Positions 1 to 10,213 are shown, numbered from the stretch's first letter. The stretch: DNA of 64,000 nt from Enterobacter asburiae (GCF_007035645.1 NZ_AP019632.1:3286001-3350000), one strand, 5' to 3'. The notes: generated by a model not told the origin, from the letters alone. A program made the numbers and translations.

Positions 1-824
1 TGCCGGGTTCAGATAAGCGCTATCGTGACTGGAAAAAATGGGGTCACGGTCATCTGAACGTCACCAAATCACTGGAAGAATCTGCGGATACCTTCTTCTA
101 TCAGGTGGCGTATGACATGGGTATCGACCGCCTGTCAGAGTGGATGAGCAAATTCGGCTACGGGCATTACACCGGCGTGGACCTTTCAGAAGAACGTTCT
201 GGCAACATGCCAACGCGTGAATGGAAGCTGAAGCGCTTTAAAAAACCGTGGTATCAGGGTGACACCATTCCGGTAGGTATCGGTCAGGGCTACTGGACGG
301 CAACGCCGCTTCAGATGAACAAGGCCATGATGATCCTCATCAATGACGGCGTGGTAAAAGTGCCGCATCTGCTACAGAGCACGGTTGAAGACGGCAAAAA
401 AGTACCGTGGAACCAGCCGCACGAGGCCCCGGTGGGTGACATCCATTCCGGCTTCTGGGAAATTGCGAAAGACGGTATGTACGGCGTGGCAAACCGCCCG
501 AACGGTACCGCGCATAAATACTTCGCCGGTACGCCGTACAAAGTAGCCGCTAAATCCGGTACTGCGCAGGTATTTGGTCTGAAAGCCAACGAAACCTATA
601 ACGCGCACCGCATTGCTGAACGTCTTCGTGACCATAAGCTGATGACGGCGTTTGCCCCTTATGATAACCCGCAGGTCGCGGTGGCGATGATTCTGGAGAA
701 CGGCGGTGCCGGGCCAGCAGTAGGTACCATCATGCGCCAGATCCTTGACCACATTATGCTGGGTGATAACAACACCGAACTGCCGGCTGAAAACCCGGCC
801 GCCGCTGCGGCGGAGGACCAATAA
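1..824 (+). CDS. mrdA: Penicillin-binding protein 2 (peptidoglycan transpeptidase), 3' part
   Basis: This is the C-terminal part of PBP2, the inner-membrane class B transpeptidase that crosslinks peptidoglycan during cell elongation with RodA. The gene begins before the window, and the first complete codon starts at base 3. Visible active-site motifs are SAD near bases 87-95 (the SxN-type motif) and KSGTAQ near bases 549-566 (the KTG-type motif). The SxxK nucleophile lies upstream, outside the window. The frame ends in a short Ala/Glu-rich tail before the TAA stop. mrdB follows after 2 bases, which indicates an operon. The product is confidently recognised; only the truncation is caused by the window edge. 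Confidence 0.96.
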   Translation, partial: PGSDKRYRDWKKWGHGHLNVTKSLEESADTFFYQVAYDMGIDRLSEWMSKFGYGHYTGVDLSEERSGNMPTREWKLKRFKKPWYQGDTIPVGIGQGYWTATPLQMNKAMMILINDGVVKVPHLLQSTVEDGKKVPWNQPHEAPVGDIHSGFWEIAKDGMYGVANRPNGTAHKYFAGTPYKVAAKSGTAQVFGLKANETYNAHRIAERLRDHKLMTAFAPYDNPQVAVAMILENGGAGPAVGTIMRQILDHIMLGDNNTELPAENPAAAAAEDQ

Positions 825-826
825 TC

Positions 827-1939
827 ATGACGGATAATCCAAATAAAAAATCGCTGTGGGATAAAATCCACATCGACCCAGCCATGCTGCTGATCCTGCT
901 GGCTCTGCTGGTGTACAGCGCCCTGGTTATCTGGAGCGCCAGCGGCCAGGACATCGGCATGATGGAGCGCAAAATCGGCCAGATCGCCATGGGTCTGATC
1001 ATCATGGTGGTGATGGCGCAAATCCCGCCGCGCGTCTACGAAGGCTGGGCGCCCTATCTCTACATCTTCTGTATTATTTTGCTGGTTGCGGTAGATGCGT
1101 TTGGCGCCATTTCAAAAGGGGCGCAGCGCTGGCTGGATCTGGGCGTTGTCCGCTTCCAGCCCTCGGAAATTGCCAAAATCGCCGTTCCATTGATGGTGGC
1201 ACGCTTTATCAACCGCGACGTCTGTCCGCCGTCGCTGAAAAACACCGCCATCGCGCTGGTGCTGATTTTCCTGCCGACGCTGCTGGTTGCGGCGCAGCCT
1301 GACCTTGGCACCTCAATTCTTATCGCCCTTTCCGGCCTGTTTGTCCTTTTCCTGTCGGGACTGAGCTGGCGCCTGATTGGCATCGCGGTGGTGCTGATTG
1401 CAGCGTTCATTCCTATCCTCTGGTTCTTCCTGATGCATGATTACCAGCGCCAGCGCGTCATGATGCTGCTCGATCCGGAAACCGATCCGCTGGGCGCGGG
1501 CTATCATATTATTCAGTCCAAGATTGCGATTGGCTCCGGCGGCCTGCGCGGTAAAGGCTGGCTGCACGGCACGCAGTCACAGCTGGAATTTTTACCGGAA
1601 CGCCACACCGACTTTATCTTCGCCGTACTGGCGGAAGAGCTGGGGCTGGTTGGCATCTTAATATTGCTGGCGCTGTACGTACTGCTGATCATGCGGGGAT
1701 TGTGGATTGCAGCACGCGCGCAAACCACCTTTGGTCGCGTCATGGCTGGCGGGTTGATGCTGATTTTATTCGTTTATGTCTTCGTAAATATTGGTATGGT
1801 GAGTGGTATTCTGCCGGTGGTAGGCGTACCGCTGCCGCTGGTGAGTTACGGAGGCTCGGCACTGATCGTGTTGATGGCCGGGTTTGGTATCGTGATGTCG
1901 ATCCATACCCACAGAAAAATGTTGTCAAAAAGCGTATAA
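827..1939 (+). CDS. mrdB: RodA, SEDS-family peptidoglycan glycosyltransferase
   Basis: RodA polymerises lipid II into glycan strands for rod-shape elongation, working with PBP2 encoded just upstream. The protein is 370 aa, the same length as the E. coli protein, and is a polytopic inner-membrane protein of about ten helices. Residues important in SEDS proteins are present: W102, E114, D159 and D262 (in the motif [16 protein letters not shown]). The ATG lies 2 bases after the mrdA stop, so translation is probably coupled. A purine-rich AAGGGGA precedes the next gene, rlpA, 16 bases downstream, which suggests that mrdA-mrdB-rlpA are cotranscribed. Confidence 0.97.
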   Translation: MTDNPNKKSLWDKIHIDPAMLLILLALLVYSALVIWSASGQDIGMMERKIGQIAMGLIIMVVMAQIPPRVYEGWAPYLYIFCIILLVAVDAFGAISKGAQRWLDLGVVRFQPSEIAKIAVPLMVARFINRDVCPPSLKNTAIALVLIFLPTLLVAAQPDLGTSILIALSGLFVLFLSGLSWRLIGIAVVLIAAFIPILWFFLMHDYQRQRVMMLLDPETDPLGAGYHIIQSKIAIGSGGLRGKGWLHGTQSQLEFLPERHTDFIFAVLAEELGLVGILILLALYVLLIMRGLWIAARAQTTFGRVMAGGLMLILFVYVFVNIGMVSGILPVVGVPLPLVSYGGSALIVLMAGFGIVMSIHTHRKMLSKSV

Positions 1940-1955
1940 AAATAAGGGGATCGGA

Positions 1956-3068
1956 ATGCGTAAGCAGTGGCTGGGGATCTGCATCGCGGCAAGTTTACTT
2001 GCGGCCTGCACAAGTGATGATGGTCAGCAACAGGCAACCGTCGCGCCGCCGCAGCCTGCGGTGTGTAATGGCCCGATCGTTGAAATCAGCGGTGCCGATC
2101 CCGTTTATGAACCGCTGAATGCCAGTGCCAATCAGGATTACCAGCGCGACGGCAAAAGCTATAAAATTGTTCAGGATCCTTCCCGTTTCAGTCAGGCGGG
2201 CTTTGCCGCCATTTATGATGCCGAGCCGGGCAGTAACCTGACGGCTTCCGGGGAAGCGTTCGACCCAATGCAGCTGACGGCAGCACACCCGACGCTGCCG
2301 ATCCCGAGCTACGCTCGTATCACCAACCTGGCGAATGGCCGTATGATCGTCGTGCGGATCAACGACCGTGGTCCTTACGGAAATGACCGGGTGATTTCCC
2401 TGTCGCGCGCGTCTGCCGATCGCCTGAACACCTCGAACAACACCAAAGTCCGTATTGATCCGATTATCGTCGCACAGGATGGTTCGCTCTCCGGGCCGGG
2501 TACCGCGTGTACGACGGTGGCAAAACAGACCTATGCCCTTCCTGACCGCCCAAATCTTGACGGCGGAATGGGAAGCGTCTCGTCTCCGGCAGAGCCTGCT
2601 CAGCCGGGGGGAGAAATACGCCCGATCAGCAATGACACGCTGCAAAGCGAGGATTCTACCGGCGCGCCGGTAAAGAGTAGTGGCTTTCTTGGCGCACCGA
2701 CGACCTTAGCCTCGGGCGTGCTGGAAGGCAGTGAGCCGACTCCAGCCCCTGCTCCCGTTGCGGCACCAGTAACCCAGCCGGCTCCCGTAACGGCGCCTGC
2801 AGCCACGCAAAGTGCGGTGGTAGCGGCTCCAGCAGCGGCCAGCGGCAGCTATGTGGTTCAGGTAGGCGCAGTGAGCGATCAGGCCCGGGCCAGGCAGTAT
2901 CAACAGCGTCTGAGCCAGCAGTTTGGCGTACCGGGACGCGTTGAGCAGAACGGCGCGGTCTGGCGCATTCAGATGGGGCCGTTTGCCAGCAAATCGCAGG
3001 CCGCGTCCCTGCAGCAGCGTCTGCAGAATGAAGCTCAACTTCAGTCATTTATCGCTGTTGCGAAATAA
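1956..3068 (+). CDS. rlpA: RlpA, septal-ring lipoprotein with DPBB and SPOR domains
   Basis: This 370-aa lipoprotein has a signal peptide ending in the lipobox LAAC with the lipidated cysteine at residue 18. A double-psi beta-barrel (RlpA-like) domain lies at about residues 75-175, containing the segment YARITNLANGRMIVVRINDRGPYG. It is followed by a Pro/Ala-rich linker at about 230-290 and a C-terminal SPOR domain at about 295-368 that binds denuded glycan at division sites. RlpA of Pseudomonas is a lytic transglycosylase, while the E. coli protein is reported inactive; which applies here cannot be read from the sequence. The gene lies directly downstream of mrdB and is probably in the same operon. 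Confidence 0.95.
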   Translation: MRKQWLGICIAASLLAACTSDDGQQQATVAPPQPAVCNGPIVEISGADPVYEPLNASANQDYQRDGKSYKIVQDPSRFSQAGFAAIYDAEPGSNLTASGEAFDPMQLTAAHPTLPIPSYARITNLANGRMIVVRINDRGPYGNDRVISLSRASADRLNTSNNTKVRIDPIIVAQDGSLSGPGTACTTVAKQTYALPDRPNLDGGMGSVSSPAEPAQPGGEIRPISNDTLQSEDSTGAPVKSSGFLGAPTTLASGVLEGSEPTPAPAPVAAPVTQPAPVTAPAATQSAVVAAPAAASGSYVVQVGAVSDQARARQYQQRLSQQFGVPGRVEQNGAVWRIQMGPFASKSQAASLQQRLQNEAQLQSFIAVAK

Positions 3069-3154
3069 TTAACCGGCGGTATCCGAATTGTCAGTTAGTG
3101 TAAAACACATTCACAAACTCATGCTTAAAGTCGGATGCCTGCCTGAATAGCATT

Positions 3155-3163
3155 TGCTATAGT
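3155..3163 (+). promoter_or_regulatory. Extended -10 promoter element for dacA
   Basis: TGCTATAGT fits an extended -10 (TGnTATAAT) 45 bases before the dacA ATG. No good -35 is seen, which is usual for extended -10 promoters. This is a pattern match only. Confidence 0.45.
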
Positions 3164-3207
3164 AAGGCACTTTTTTTAATTCCATCACGGATGTCGTAGT
3201 TCTGACC

Positions 3208-4419
3208 ATGAAGACCACTTTTTCTGCTCGTTTTGTGCAGCGCATGGCGCTGACCACGGCCCTTTGCGCTGCTGCGCTCTCTGCAGCTCACGCCGATGAC
3301 CTGAATATCAAGACCATGATCCCTGGCGTTCCGCAAATCGACGCGGAATCCTACATCCTGATCGATTACAACTCTGGCAAAGTGCTGGCAGAACAGAATG
3401 CCGATGCCCGCCGTGACCCGGCCAGTCTGACCAAAATGATGACCAGCTACGTTATCGGCCAGGCGATGAAGGCAGGTAAATTCAAAGAATCGGATCTGGT
3501 CACCATCGGTAACGATGCGTGGGCAACCGGGAACCCTGTTTTCAAAGGTTCCTCTCTGATGTTCCTGAAGCCGGGTATGCAGGTTCCTGTTTCCCAGCTG
3601 ATTCGCGGTATCAACCTGCAGTCTGGTAACGATGCCTGCGTGGCGATGGCCGACTTCGCCGCCGGGAGCCAGGATGCCTTCGTGGGCCTGATGAACAGCT
3701 ACGTTAACGCACTGGGTCTGAAAAACAGCCATTTCCAGACCGTACACGGACTGGACGCAGACGGTCAGTACAGCTCCGCACGTGACATGGCCCTGATTGG
3801 TCAGGCGCTGATCCGCGATGTACCGAATGAATACTCTATCTATAAAGAGAAAGAGTTCACCTTCAACGGTATTCGTCAGACCAACCGTAACGGCCTGCTG
3901 TGGGATAACAGCCTGAACGTTGACGGCATCAAAACTGGCCACACCGATAAAGCGGGCTACAACCTGGTGGCCTCTGCCACTGAAGGTCAGATGCGTCTGA
4001 TCTCTGCCGTGATGGGCGGCCGTACCTTTAAAGGTCGTGAAACAGAAAGCAAGAAACTGCTGACCTGGGGCTTCCGCTTCTTCGAAACCGTGAACCCACT
4101 GAAAGCAGGCAAAGAGTTTGCGTCTGAACCCGTCTGGTTCGGCGACAACGACCGTGCTTCACTCGGCGTTGATAAAGATCTCTACCTGACCATTCCACGC
4201 GGTCGCATGAAGGATCTGAAAGCCAGCTACGTGCTGAACAGCACCGAGCTGCATGCCCCGCTACAGAAAAACCAGGTTGTGGGTACGATCAACTTCCAGC
4301 TGGATGGAAAAACGATCGATCAGCGTCCGCTGGTTGTCCTGCAAGAAATTCCTGAAGGCAATTTCTTCGGCAAAATCATTGATTACATTAAATTGATGTT
4401 CCACCACTGGTTTGGTTAA
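3208..4419 (+). CDS. dacA: PBP5, D-alanyl-D-alanine carboxypeptidase
   Basis: DacA trims the terminal D-Ala from peptidoglycan pentapeptides in the periplasm. The 403-aa precursor has a cleavable signal peptide (cleavage after AHA, about residue 29). The three penicillin-binding motifs are present: SLTK at residues 73-76, SGN at 139-141 and KTG at 242-244. A C-terminal beta domain is followed by the amphipathic anchor [19 protein letters not shown], which attaches the enzyme to the inner membrane. The length matches the E. coli protein. It probably has its own promoter (extended -10 at 3155) and ends at a strong intrinsic terminator. Confidence 0.97.
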   Translation: MKTTFSARFVQRMALTTALCAAALSAAHADDLNIKTMIPGVPQIDAESYILIDYNSGKVLAEQNADARRDPASLTKMMTSYVIGQAMKAGKFKESDLVTIGNDAWATGNPVFKGSSLMFLKPGMQVPVSQLIRGINLQSGNDACVAMADFAAGSQDAFVGLMNSYVNALGLKNSHFQTVHGLDADGQYSSARDMALIGQALIRDVPNEYSIYKEKEFTFNGIRQTNRNGLLWDNSLNVDGIKTGHTDKAGYNLVASATEGQMRLISAVMGGRTFKGRETESKKLLTWGFRFFETVNPLKAGKEFASEPVWFGDNDRASLGVDKDLYLTIPRGRMKDLKASYVLNSTELHAPLQKNQVVGTINFQLDGKTIDQRPLVVLQEIPEGNFFGKIIDYIKLMFHHWFG

Positions 4420-4470
4420 AAATTGAACACTTGAAAGTGTGATTTTGATCCCCATATACTAAGTATCCTG

Positions 4471-4505
4471 ATAACTCCCACCTGACGTGGGAGTTATTAT
4501 TTTTT
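4471..4505 (+). terminator. Rho-independent terminator after dacA
   Basis: A 10-bp stem (ATAACTCCCA / TGGGAGTTAT) with a 7-base loop is followed by TATTTTTT. It separates dacA from ybeD. Confidence 0.85.
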
Positions 4506-4525
4506 GACGTTACGCCGGAGCTGAC

Positions 4526-4789
4526 ATGAAAACCAAACTTAACGAACTGCTTGAATTCCCAACCTCATTTACCTACAAAGTAATGGGTCTGGCGAAACCT
4601 GAGCTGGTTGATCAGGTGGTTGAAGTGGTACAGCGCCATGCGCCGGGTGACTACTCTCCGTCAGTAAAACCAAGCAGCAAGGGCAACTACCACTCGGTTT
4701 CTATTACCATCACTGCGACACACATTGAGCAGGTTGAAACGCTGTACGAAGAGCTCGGCAATATCGAAATTGTTCGTATGGTGCTGTAG
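4526..4789 (+). CDS. ybeD: YbeD, DUF493 family small protein
   Basis: This 87-aa cytoplasmic protein of the DUF493/YbeD family has an alpha-beta fold related to regulatory ACT-like domains. Its biochemical role is not established. It is conserved beside lipB in Enterobacteriaceae, which has suggested a link to lipoate metabolism, but this is only context. The ATG has a GGAGCTGAC ribosome site. A perfect hairpin lies between it and lipB. Confidence 0.93.
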   Translation: MKTKLNELLEFPTSFTYKVMGLAKPELVDQVVEVVQRHAPGDYSPSVKPSSKGNYHSVSITITATHIEQVETLYEELGNIEIVRMVL

Positions 4790-4798
4790 TCCCTTTGC

Positions 4799-4822
4799 GG
4801 TTACCCGGTTTGCCGGGTAACC
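4799..4822 (+). other. Perfect hairpin between ybeD and lipB
   Basis: A 10-bp GC-rich stem (GGTTACCCGG / CCGGGTAACC) closes on a TTTG loop directly after the ybeD stop. There is no U-tract after it, so it is a poor intrinsic terminator. It may be an RNA-processing or 3'-end stabilising structure. Confidence 0.6.
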
Positions 4823-4884
4823 CCTCTCCCCCGCTGTGATATACTCCTCCACACCTTTTGTCCCTCGTCTTCGGAGACGCAGTT

Positions 4885-5526
4885 TTGTATCAGGATAAAA
4901 TTCTGGTCCGTCACCTCGGGCTGCAACCTTATGAGCCTGTCTCCCAGGCTATGCATGACTTCACCGATTCACGCGATGACAGCACCCCGGATGAGATCTG
5001 GCTGGTCGAACACCTGCCGGTATTTACGCAGGGCCAGGCGGGTAAAGCAGAGCATTTGTTAATGACGGGAGATATCCCGGTTATTCAGAGCGATCGCGGC
5101 GGTCAGGTCACTTATCATGGGCCCGGTCAGCAGGTGATGTACGTCCTGCTCAATCTGAAGCGCAGAAAGCTGGGCGTGCGTGAACTGGTTACCTTACTGG
5201 AACAAACTGTCGTCAACACGCTGGCGGAATATGGTATTGACGCGCATCCGCGCGCCGATGCGCCGGGCGTCTACGTTGGGGAAATGAAGATCTGCTCACT
5301 GGGGCTGCGTATTCGTAAAGGCTGCTCATTCCATGGCCTGGCCTTGAATATTAATATGGACCTTGCGCCTTTCCAGCGCATTAACCCCTGCGGCTACGCC
5401 GGCATGGAAATGACGCAAATGCGTCAGTGGGTTGAAACCGCTACGCCAGAACATATTCGTCCCGTGCTTTTAAAGCAGATGTTAGCGCTACTTAACAATC
5501 CCCCATACGAATATATCCCTGCTTAA
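4885..5526 (+). CDS. lipB: Octanoyl-[ACP]:protein N-octanoyltransferase
   Basis: LipB transfers octanoate from acyl carrier protein to lysine of lipoyl domains; LipA then inserts sulfur. I chose a TTG start because GGAG at 4873-4876 sits 8 bases upstream, the resulting 213 aa equals the E. coli length, and the first residues (YQDKILVR) match. An in-frame TTG at 4858 would add nine residues but has no ribosome site. The catalytic pair is present: K135 in [10 protein letters not shown] and C169 in [10 protein letters not shown]. The active-site signature [12 protein letters not shown] is also seen. Confidence 0.95.
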   Translation: MYQDKILVRHLGLQPYEPVSQAMHDFTDSRDDSTPDEIWLVEHLPVFTQGQAGKAEHLLMTGDIPVIQSDRGGQVTYHGPGQQVMYVLLNLKRRKLGVRELVTLLEQTVVNTLAEYGIDAHPRADAPGVYVGEMKICSLGLRIRKGCSFHGLALNINMDLAPFQRINPCGYAGMEMTQMRQWVETATPEHIRPVLLKQMLALLNNPPYEYIPA

Positions 5527-5817
5527 TACATCATACAACATGGCTCGATAATTTGGCGGGCCACTGTTTATTTACAGCTTTTGCACTTTACAATAATCCA
5601 CAGATTCTATATTTTCGAAGCGCCCGAATATTACCGCCACATATTATTTAGCCTCCAGCAAGCATGGCAAACACGGCATAAGTAAGGTGAGCAATTATCA
5701 CACAACCGTTTGCCATTGATAAACAAGTGAAACAAAACCAACACTTTACGAATCTCTACAAGCATAATAAATAAATTCAACTATCATTCATATTGTGAAT
5801 GTATACGGAGTGAAAGC

Positions 5818-6771
5818 GTGGAGTATAATAATTTACCAGCCAAACGACTGAATGAACCCGGTGGCGAAGACAAGCCGCAAATTTTTCGGACTTTACGTAA
5901 TATTGATCTCAATTTACTGACTATTTTTGAGGCGGTATATGTCCATAAGGGTATCGTTAACGCTGCGAAAATTCTTAATCTCACGCCATCAGCAATAAGC
6001 CAGTCAATCCAAAAGCTACGCGCTATATTTCCCGACCCGTTATTTATCCGTAAGGGCCAGGGGGTAACGCCGACGGCTTACGCCACGCATCTCCACGAGT
6101 ACATCAGCCAGGGGCTGGAGTCGATTCTGGGCGCACTGGACTTAACCGGGAGCTATGATAAGCAGCGAACCATCACCATCGGCTGTTCCCCTTCTGTCGG
6201 GGTGCTGGTGATGCCAGCGATCTTCCAGGCCGTAAAAGAGCATGCTCCGCAGCTCCTGCTTCGCAATGTGCCTCTCAATGAACCTGACATTCAGCTTGCC
6301 CAGTTCCAGACGGACCTGATTATTGAAAGCGGCAGCTTCAGTGCCAGAGCGCTGGGGCAAAATGTGCTTTATGCGGATAACCTGGTGCTGGTTTGCCGCC
6401 AGCAGCATCCTGCTCTTAGCCAGCCGTTAACCATCGAAAACCTGCGCAACTACGACCACTCGTCTTTCATGACCGAAGGGCAATCTAATCATGCACTTCG
6501 TCAGCGTATTGATGAAATTTTCCCGGAACGCCAGATCAGCTTCAGCAGTTACAATATGTTTACCACCGCATCCCTGATCGGCAGCAGCGATATGCTGTGC
6601 GTTATGCCATCACGCCTGTACAGCCTGCTACAAAAATGCTGGCCGCTGGAAAGCATCCCGCTCAGCCAGCTTAATGCGGAATCTATCGAGATTTCACTGC
6701 ATTACAACAAGCTGAGTTTGCGCGATCCGGTCCTGGAAAACGTCATCCGCATCATCCGTCAGGCCTTCTGA
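5818..6771 (+). CDS. ybeF: LysR-family transcriptional regulator YbeF
   Basis: This 317-aa LysR-type regulator has an N-terminal winged helix-turn-helix at about residues 28-90 (the region IDLNLLTIFEAVYVHKGIVN to PDPLFIRKGQGVTPT) and a C-terminal periplasmic-binding-like effector domain. The start is GTG with CGGAG 7 bases upstream. It lies between lipB and lipA as in E. coli, preceded by about 290 bp of AT-rich DNA in which I see no gene. Its targets are unknown. It is similar in its DNA-binding part to the YbdO-like regulator at 19807. Confidence 0.9.
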   Translation: MEYNNLPAKRLNEPGGEDKPQIFRTLRNIDLNLLTIFEAVYVHKGIVNAAKILNLTPSAISQSIQKLRAIFPDPLFIRKGQGVTPTAYATHLHEYISQGLESILGALDLTGSYDKQRTITIGCSPSVGVLVMPAIFQAVKEHAPQLLLRNVPLNEPDIQLAQFQTDLIIESGSFSARALGQNVLYADNLVLVCRQQHPALSQPLTIENLRNYDHSSFMTEGQSNHALRQRIDEIFPERQISFSSYNMFTTASLIGSSDMLCVMPSRLYSLLQKCWPLESIPLSQLNAESIEISLHYNKLSLRDPVLENVIRIIRQAF

Positions 6772-6877
6772 CAGGTTTAGCCAGCACAAGTCCCTGCAAC
6801 CCGCAGGGCAAAAGGCACAAAACAACAACTATTTTACAAATTGGCGATCTGGCAGGCTGCTTTAACGACCGTTTCAA

Positions 6878-6886
6878 TGATATACT
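6878..6886 (+). promoter_or_regulatory. Extended -10 promoter element upstream of lipA
   Basis: TGATATACT matches TGnTATAAT about 93 bases upstream of the lipA start. The -35 region is weak. This is a pattern match only. Confidence 0.45.
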
Positions 6887-6978
6887 GCCTGTCGTTCGTT
6901 CAAAAATAGTTGATAAATACAACATTCCCTTGAATTGGAACGCTTTCCTTCGATATTCGCAACTGGAACACGCACGCT

Positions 6979-7944
6979 ATGAGTAAACCCATTGTGATGG
7001 AACGCGGTGTTAAATACCGCGATGCCGATAAAATGGCCCTTATCCCGGTTAAAAACGTGGCTACAGAGCGCGAGGCGCTGTTAAGAAAACCGGAATGGAT
7101 GAAAATCAAACTTCCGGCCGACTCTTCGCGTATCCAGGGGATCAAAGCGGCGATGCGCAAGAATGGTCTTCACTCCGTGTGTGAAGAAGCCTCTTGTCCG
7201 AACCTTGCTGAATGTTTCAATCACGGTACCGCGACGTTTATGATTCTGGGTGCTATCTGTACCCGCCGCTGCCCGTTCTGCGATGTTGCTCATGGCCGTC
7301 CAGTCGCGCCTGATGCTAACGAACCCCAGAAACTAGCGCAGACCATCGCTGACATGGCGCTGCGTTATGTGGTTATCACATCCGTTGACCGTGACGACCT
7401 GCGTGATGGTGGTGCTCAGCACTTCGCCGACTGTATTACGGCCATTCGCGAGAAAAGCCCTAACATCAAAATCGAGACGCTGGTGCCTGACTTCCGCGGC
7501 CGTATGGACCGCGCGCTGGATATCCTGACCGCGACGCCGCCAGATGTGTTTAACCACAACCTGGAGAACGTGCCGCGTCTTTACCGTCAGGTCCGTCCGG
7601 GCGCTGACTATAACTGGTCCCTGAAACTGCTGGAGCGTTTCAAAGAAGCGCATCCGCATATTCCGACCAAGTCTGGTCTGATGGTGGGCCTGGGTGAAAC
7701 CAATGATGAAATCATCGAGGTGATGCGCGATCTTCGCCGCCACGGTGTGACCATGCTGACCCTGGGACAGTATCTGCAGCCAAGCCGTCACCACCTGCCG
7801 GTACAGCGCTACGTGAGCCCGGACGAGTTCGATGAAATGAAAGCCGAAGCGATGGCGATGGGCTTCACCCACGCTGCCTGCGGCCCATTCGTTCGCTCCT
7901 CATACCATGCCGATATGCAGGCTAAAGGCGAAGAAGTTAAATAA
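6979..7944 (+). CDS. lipA: Lipoyl synthase
   Basis: LipA is a radical-SAM enzyme that inserts two sulfur atoms into protein-bound octanoyl groups, completing lipoylation after LipB. The protein is 321 aa, as in E. coli. All cluster ligands are visible: C68, C73 and C79 (auxiliary 4Fe-4S cluster that donates sulfur) and C94, C98 and C101 (the CxxxCxxC radical-SAM cluster). The conserved C-terminal serine motif RSSYHA is present. A bidirectional terminator follows, shared with tatE on the opposite strand. Confidence 0.97.
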   Translation: MSKPIVMERGVKYRDADKMALIPVKNVATEREALLRKPEWMKIKLPADSSRIQGIKAAMRKNGLHSVCEEASCPNLAECFNHGTATFMILGAICTRRCPFCDVAHGRPVAPDANEPQKLAQTIADMALRYVVITSVDRDDLRDGGAQHFADCITAIREKSPNIKIETLVPDFRGRMDRALDILTATPPDVFNHNLENVPRLYRQVRPGADYNWSLKLLERFKEAHPHIPTKSGLMVGLGETNDEIIEVMRDLRRHGVTMLTLGQYLQPSRHHLPVQRYVSPDEFDEMKAEAMAMGFTHAACGPFVRSSYHADMQAKGEEVK

Positions 7945-7970
7945 TGCTGTAATATTCATTTACAGTAATA

Positions 7971-8003
7971 CAAAAAAACCGGCCTCATGAGCCGGTTTTT
8001 TTT
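7971..8003. terminator. Bidirectional terminator between lipA and tatE
   Basis: An AAAAAAACCGGC / GCCGGTTTTTTTT stem has U-tracts available on both strands and stands between two convergent genes. Confidence 0.85.
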
Positions 8004-8025
8004 CGCAAGCACTCAGGCGTTGCTG

Positions 8026-8229
8026 TCACTCTTTGTGAGAAAGCTTGTCTGCCGGGACGTCATCCTCGGCGCTTTTCTTCGCCGCTGCATCATCATCGTT
8101 CATCGCTTTCTTAAAGCCTTTGATGGCAGCCCCCAGGTCACCACCCAGCGTGCGTAACTTCTTGGTACCAAACAGCAGGACGACCAGTGCGGCAACCACC
8201 AGCAGTTTGGTAATACTAATCTCACCCAT
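8026..8229 (-). CDS. tatE: TatE, Sec-independent translocase subunit (TatA paralogue)
   Basis: This 67-aa protein has one N-terminal transmembrane helix ([18 protein letters not shown]), the FGTKKLR hinge and an amphipathic helix ([14 protein letters not shown]), then a charged tail. It is the TatA-like pore component of twin-arginine protein export. It stands alone, unlike tatABC, as in E. coli. The length matches the E. coli protein. Confidence 0.95.
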   Translation of the reverse strand: MGEISITKLLVVAALVVLLFGTKKLRTLGGDLGAAIKGFKKAMNDDDAAAKKSAEDDVPADKLSHKE

Positions 8230-8354
8230 AGATACCTTCTTTACTTAAAACAGGCTGCATTCAGCGCCAAAACCTGACTGTATTAACGGTCATTTTGCGC
8301 GTGCACACAATAGCAATCTGTAACAAGGTGAATCAAGTATTGTTGAAAAAAACA

Positions 8355-9143
8355 TCACAATAATTGCGGTGGCGCAAACCGACGATTGCGAAGAACGGGT
8401 AATTGCTGACGCGCAAGCGCAATTCTCTCTAAGTTTATCTCCGCCACCAGCACATGCGGGGCTTCAGCGGCGGCGGCGATCGTCACCCCCAGCGGATCAA
8501 CCACCCTGCTTTGCCCGATGTTTTTCGTGCCACATTCCCCTGCGGCAACGACATAGCAGGTTGTATCCAGCGCGCGTGCCGCAAGCAGCGTTGCCCAGTG
8601 ATGCTCTTTTAACTGCCCTTTGACCCACGCGGCAGGCAGTACCAGTACGTCCGCCCCCTGCAGCGCCAGATGGAGCGCCAGCTCGGGAAAACGCAGGTCA
8701 TAGCAGGTCATCAGTCCAATCTTAAATCCGTCAATCTCCAGCAGCGGTGGGATATTGTCTCCGGGGTCAACGCGTCGCGACTCCTGGATGCTGAACGCAT
8801 CATAGAGGTGAAGCTTGGCGTAACGTGCCACGATAGCCCCGTCACGAATCGCCACGAGCGTATTCACCGCGCGACCCGGCGTGGAGGGAACATGGATCGT
8901 TAAGATCGTAGTCATCGTATTGCCCGCGCTCTGGTCAAGCAGCTGCTGCACAAATTCACCGTCCAGCGGCTGCGCGGACTTCACGGATAAATCCGGGTCG
9001 TTATCATCTCTGGCCAGCAGCGCCTCGGGGAGAACCAGCAGCGACGCGCCTTTCTGCCGGGCCTGCATCATCAGGTTGACGCATGTTCTCGCATTCTCAT
9101 GCCAGTCAGGCGTGACCACAAATTGCCCTACCGCTACATACAT
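8355..9143 (-). CDS. ybeM: Nitrilase-superfamily amidohydrolase (YbeM-like)
   Basis: This is a cytoplasmic carbon-nitrogen hydrolase of 262 aa. The catalytic triad of the nitrilase superfamily is visible: E40 (VLPEALL), K110 (RYAKLHLYD) and C147 ([11 protein letters not shown]). I chose the ATG at 9143 because GAGGGGA stands 6 bases upstream and the protein then begins MYVAVGQF; an upstream in-frame ATG at 9194 would add 17 residues with no ribosome site. The family includes deaminated-glutathione amidase, but the substrate here is uncertain. In E. coli K-12 the orthologous locus is described as broken; here the frame is intact. Confidence 0.85.
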   Translation of the reverse strand: MYVAVGQFVVTPDWHENARTCVNLMMQARQKGASLLVLPEALLARDDNDPDLSVKSAQPLDGEFVQQLLDQSAGNTMTTILTIHVPSTPGRAVNTLVAIRDGAIVARYAKLHLYDAFSIQESRRVDPGDNIPPLLEIDGFKIGLMTCYDLRFPELALHLALQGADVLVLPAAWVKGQLKEHHWATLLAARALDTTCYVVAAGECGTKNIGQSRVVDPLGVTIAAAAEAPHVLVAEINLERIALARQQLPVLRNRRFAPPQLL

Positions 9144-9210
9144 ATTTGTCCCCTCATCATAAACGGCGTTAAACTCGCTACTCTTACACATCAAATAGCA
9201 GGTATTTAGC

Positions 9211-9594
9211 GTGTTACAACTACTTTTAGCCGTTTTTATTGGTGGGGGAACGGGTAGCGTTGCGCGATGGTTTCTGAGTATGCGGTTTAACCCCCTGCAT
9301 CAGGCGATTCCTATGGGGACACTTGCCGCAAACCTGATTGGTGCCTTTATCATTGGTATGGGGCTGGCCTGGTTTAACCGAATGACGCACATCGACCCAA
9401 TGTGGAAAGTATTGATTACCACCGGATTCTGCGGCGGTTTGACCACCTTCTCAACCTTTTCTGCGGAAACGGTTTTTCTCTTTCAGGAAGGCCGTGTCGG
9501 CTGGGCGCTGATGAATATGGCTATCAATATGCTCGGCTCCTTTGCGATGACGGGGATCGCATTTTGGCTATTTTCTTCCGCAAGCGCGCATTAA
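9211..9594 (+). CDS. crcB: CrcB/FluC fluoride channel
   Basis: This 127-aa protein with four transmembrane helices forms a dual-topology dimeric fluoride-specific channel that protects cells from fluoride. The family signatures [10 protein letters not shown] (about residues 11-20) and [13 protein letters not shown] are present. The start is GTG with AGCAGG about 9 bases upstream. I did not recognise a fluoride riboswitch in the 67 bases before it. A 28-aa membrane peptide gene follows. Confidence 0.95.
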   Translation: MLQLLLAVFIGGGTGSVARWFLSMRFNPLHQAIPMGTLAANLIGAFIIGMGLAWFNRMTHIDPMWKVLITTGFCGGLTTFSTFSAETVFLFQEGRVGWALMNMAINMLGSFAMTGIAFWLFSSASAH

Positions 9595-9665
9595 CAGCCG
9601 AACCGTTAATGTTGGCTTAATTTTTCTCTGTCACTCTGGATGCAGTACTGAACGAGGGTGACAGA

Positions 9666-9752
9666 ATGAAACAGAGTCTGATGAGCGCAGGAATGGTGTT
9701 GTTGAGCGTGCTGATCGTTGCCAACTTCCTGAAAATGTATCTGCTTGGCTGA
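9666..9752 (+). CDS. 28-aa single-pass membrane peptide
   Basis: A short frame encodes MKQSLMSAGMVLLSVLIVAN followed by FLKMYLLG. It has a GAGGG ribosome site 7 bases before the ATG and one hydrophobic helix, and it ends just before a terminator. It lies 71 bases after crcB on the same strand. I do not recognise a named family. The ribosome site, hydrophobic helix and following terminator support a real small protein; conservation could not be tested. Confidence 0.6.
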   Translation: MKQSLMSAGMVLLSVLIVANFLKMYLLG

Positions 9753-9761
9753 TTCAAAACG

Positions 9762-9789
9762 AAAAAAACCCGCTCAGTGAGCGGGTTTT
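9762..9789. terminator. Terminator shared by cspE and the 28-aa peptide gene
   Basis: An AAAACCCGCTC / GAGCGGGTTTT stem lies between convergent genes. The A-run on the left makes a strong U-tract for minus-strand cspE, and TTTT on the right serves the plus strand weakly. Confidence 0.8.
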
Positions 9790-9813
9790 GAAATTCTTGC
9801 TGACGCGTCTGAA

Positions 9814-10023
9814 TTACAGAGCGATTACGTTAGCAGCAGAAGGGCCTTTGGCACCGTTAGTGATTTCGAACTCTACACGCTGACCTTCAGCCAGAGTTTT
9901 GAAACCATTAGACTGGATTGCAGAGAAGTGTACGAACACGTCTTTGCTGCCATCTTCAGGAGTAATGAAACCGAATCCTTTGGACTCATTAAACCACTTA
10001 ACGTTACCTTTAATCTTAGACAT
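9814..10023 (-). CDS. cspE: Cold-shock-family RNA chaperone CspE
   Basis: This 69-aa single cold-shock domain protein has RNP1 (KGFGFI) and RNP2 (VFVHF) and binds single-stranded nucleic acid. CspE is a constitutively expressed member that acts as an RNA chaperone and transcription antiterminator. The start [11 protein letters not shown] is the family start; an in-frame upstream ATG at 10053 would give an unnatural 10-residue extension. The position between pagP and crcB matches E. coli cspE rather than cspC. About 190 bases separate it from pagP and presumably include its leader. Confidence 0.95.
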   Translation of the reverse strand: MSKIKGNVKWFNESKGFGFITPEDGSKDVFVHFSAIQSNGFKTLAEGQRVEFEITNGAKGPSAANVIAL

Positions 10024-10213
10024 CAAAATTACCTTTACATTAAAAAACGACACAAATGCTGTGTCGGTTATCAGTACATCAATTGTGGGACCTTTTGTCC
10101 AGCGGATCTTTGATAAAAAGTGACTAAAGTCGCGTTAATTTTCACTGACAGATTTTTATCGCTTATGAATCAACGTCTGCGCGTTTTTTCACCAGCATGT
10201 AACGTTTTGTCAG

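Noticed and set aside
9144..9210. Fluoride riboswitch for crcB
   Set aside because: The gap is short and coding on the other strand nearby; no fluoride-riboswitch signature recognised.
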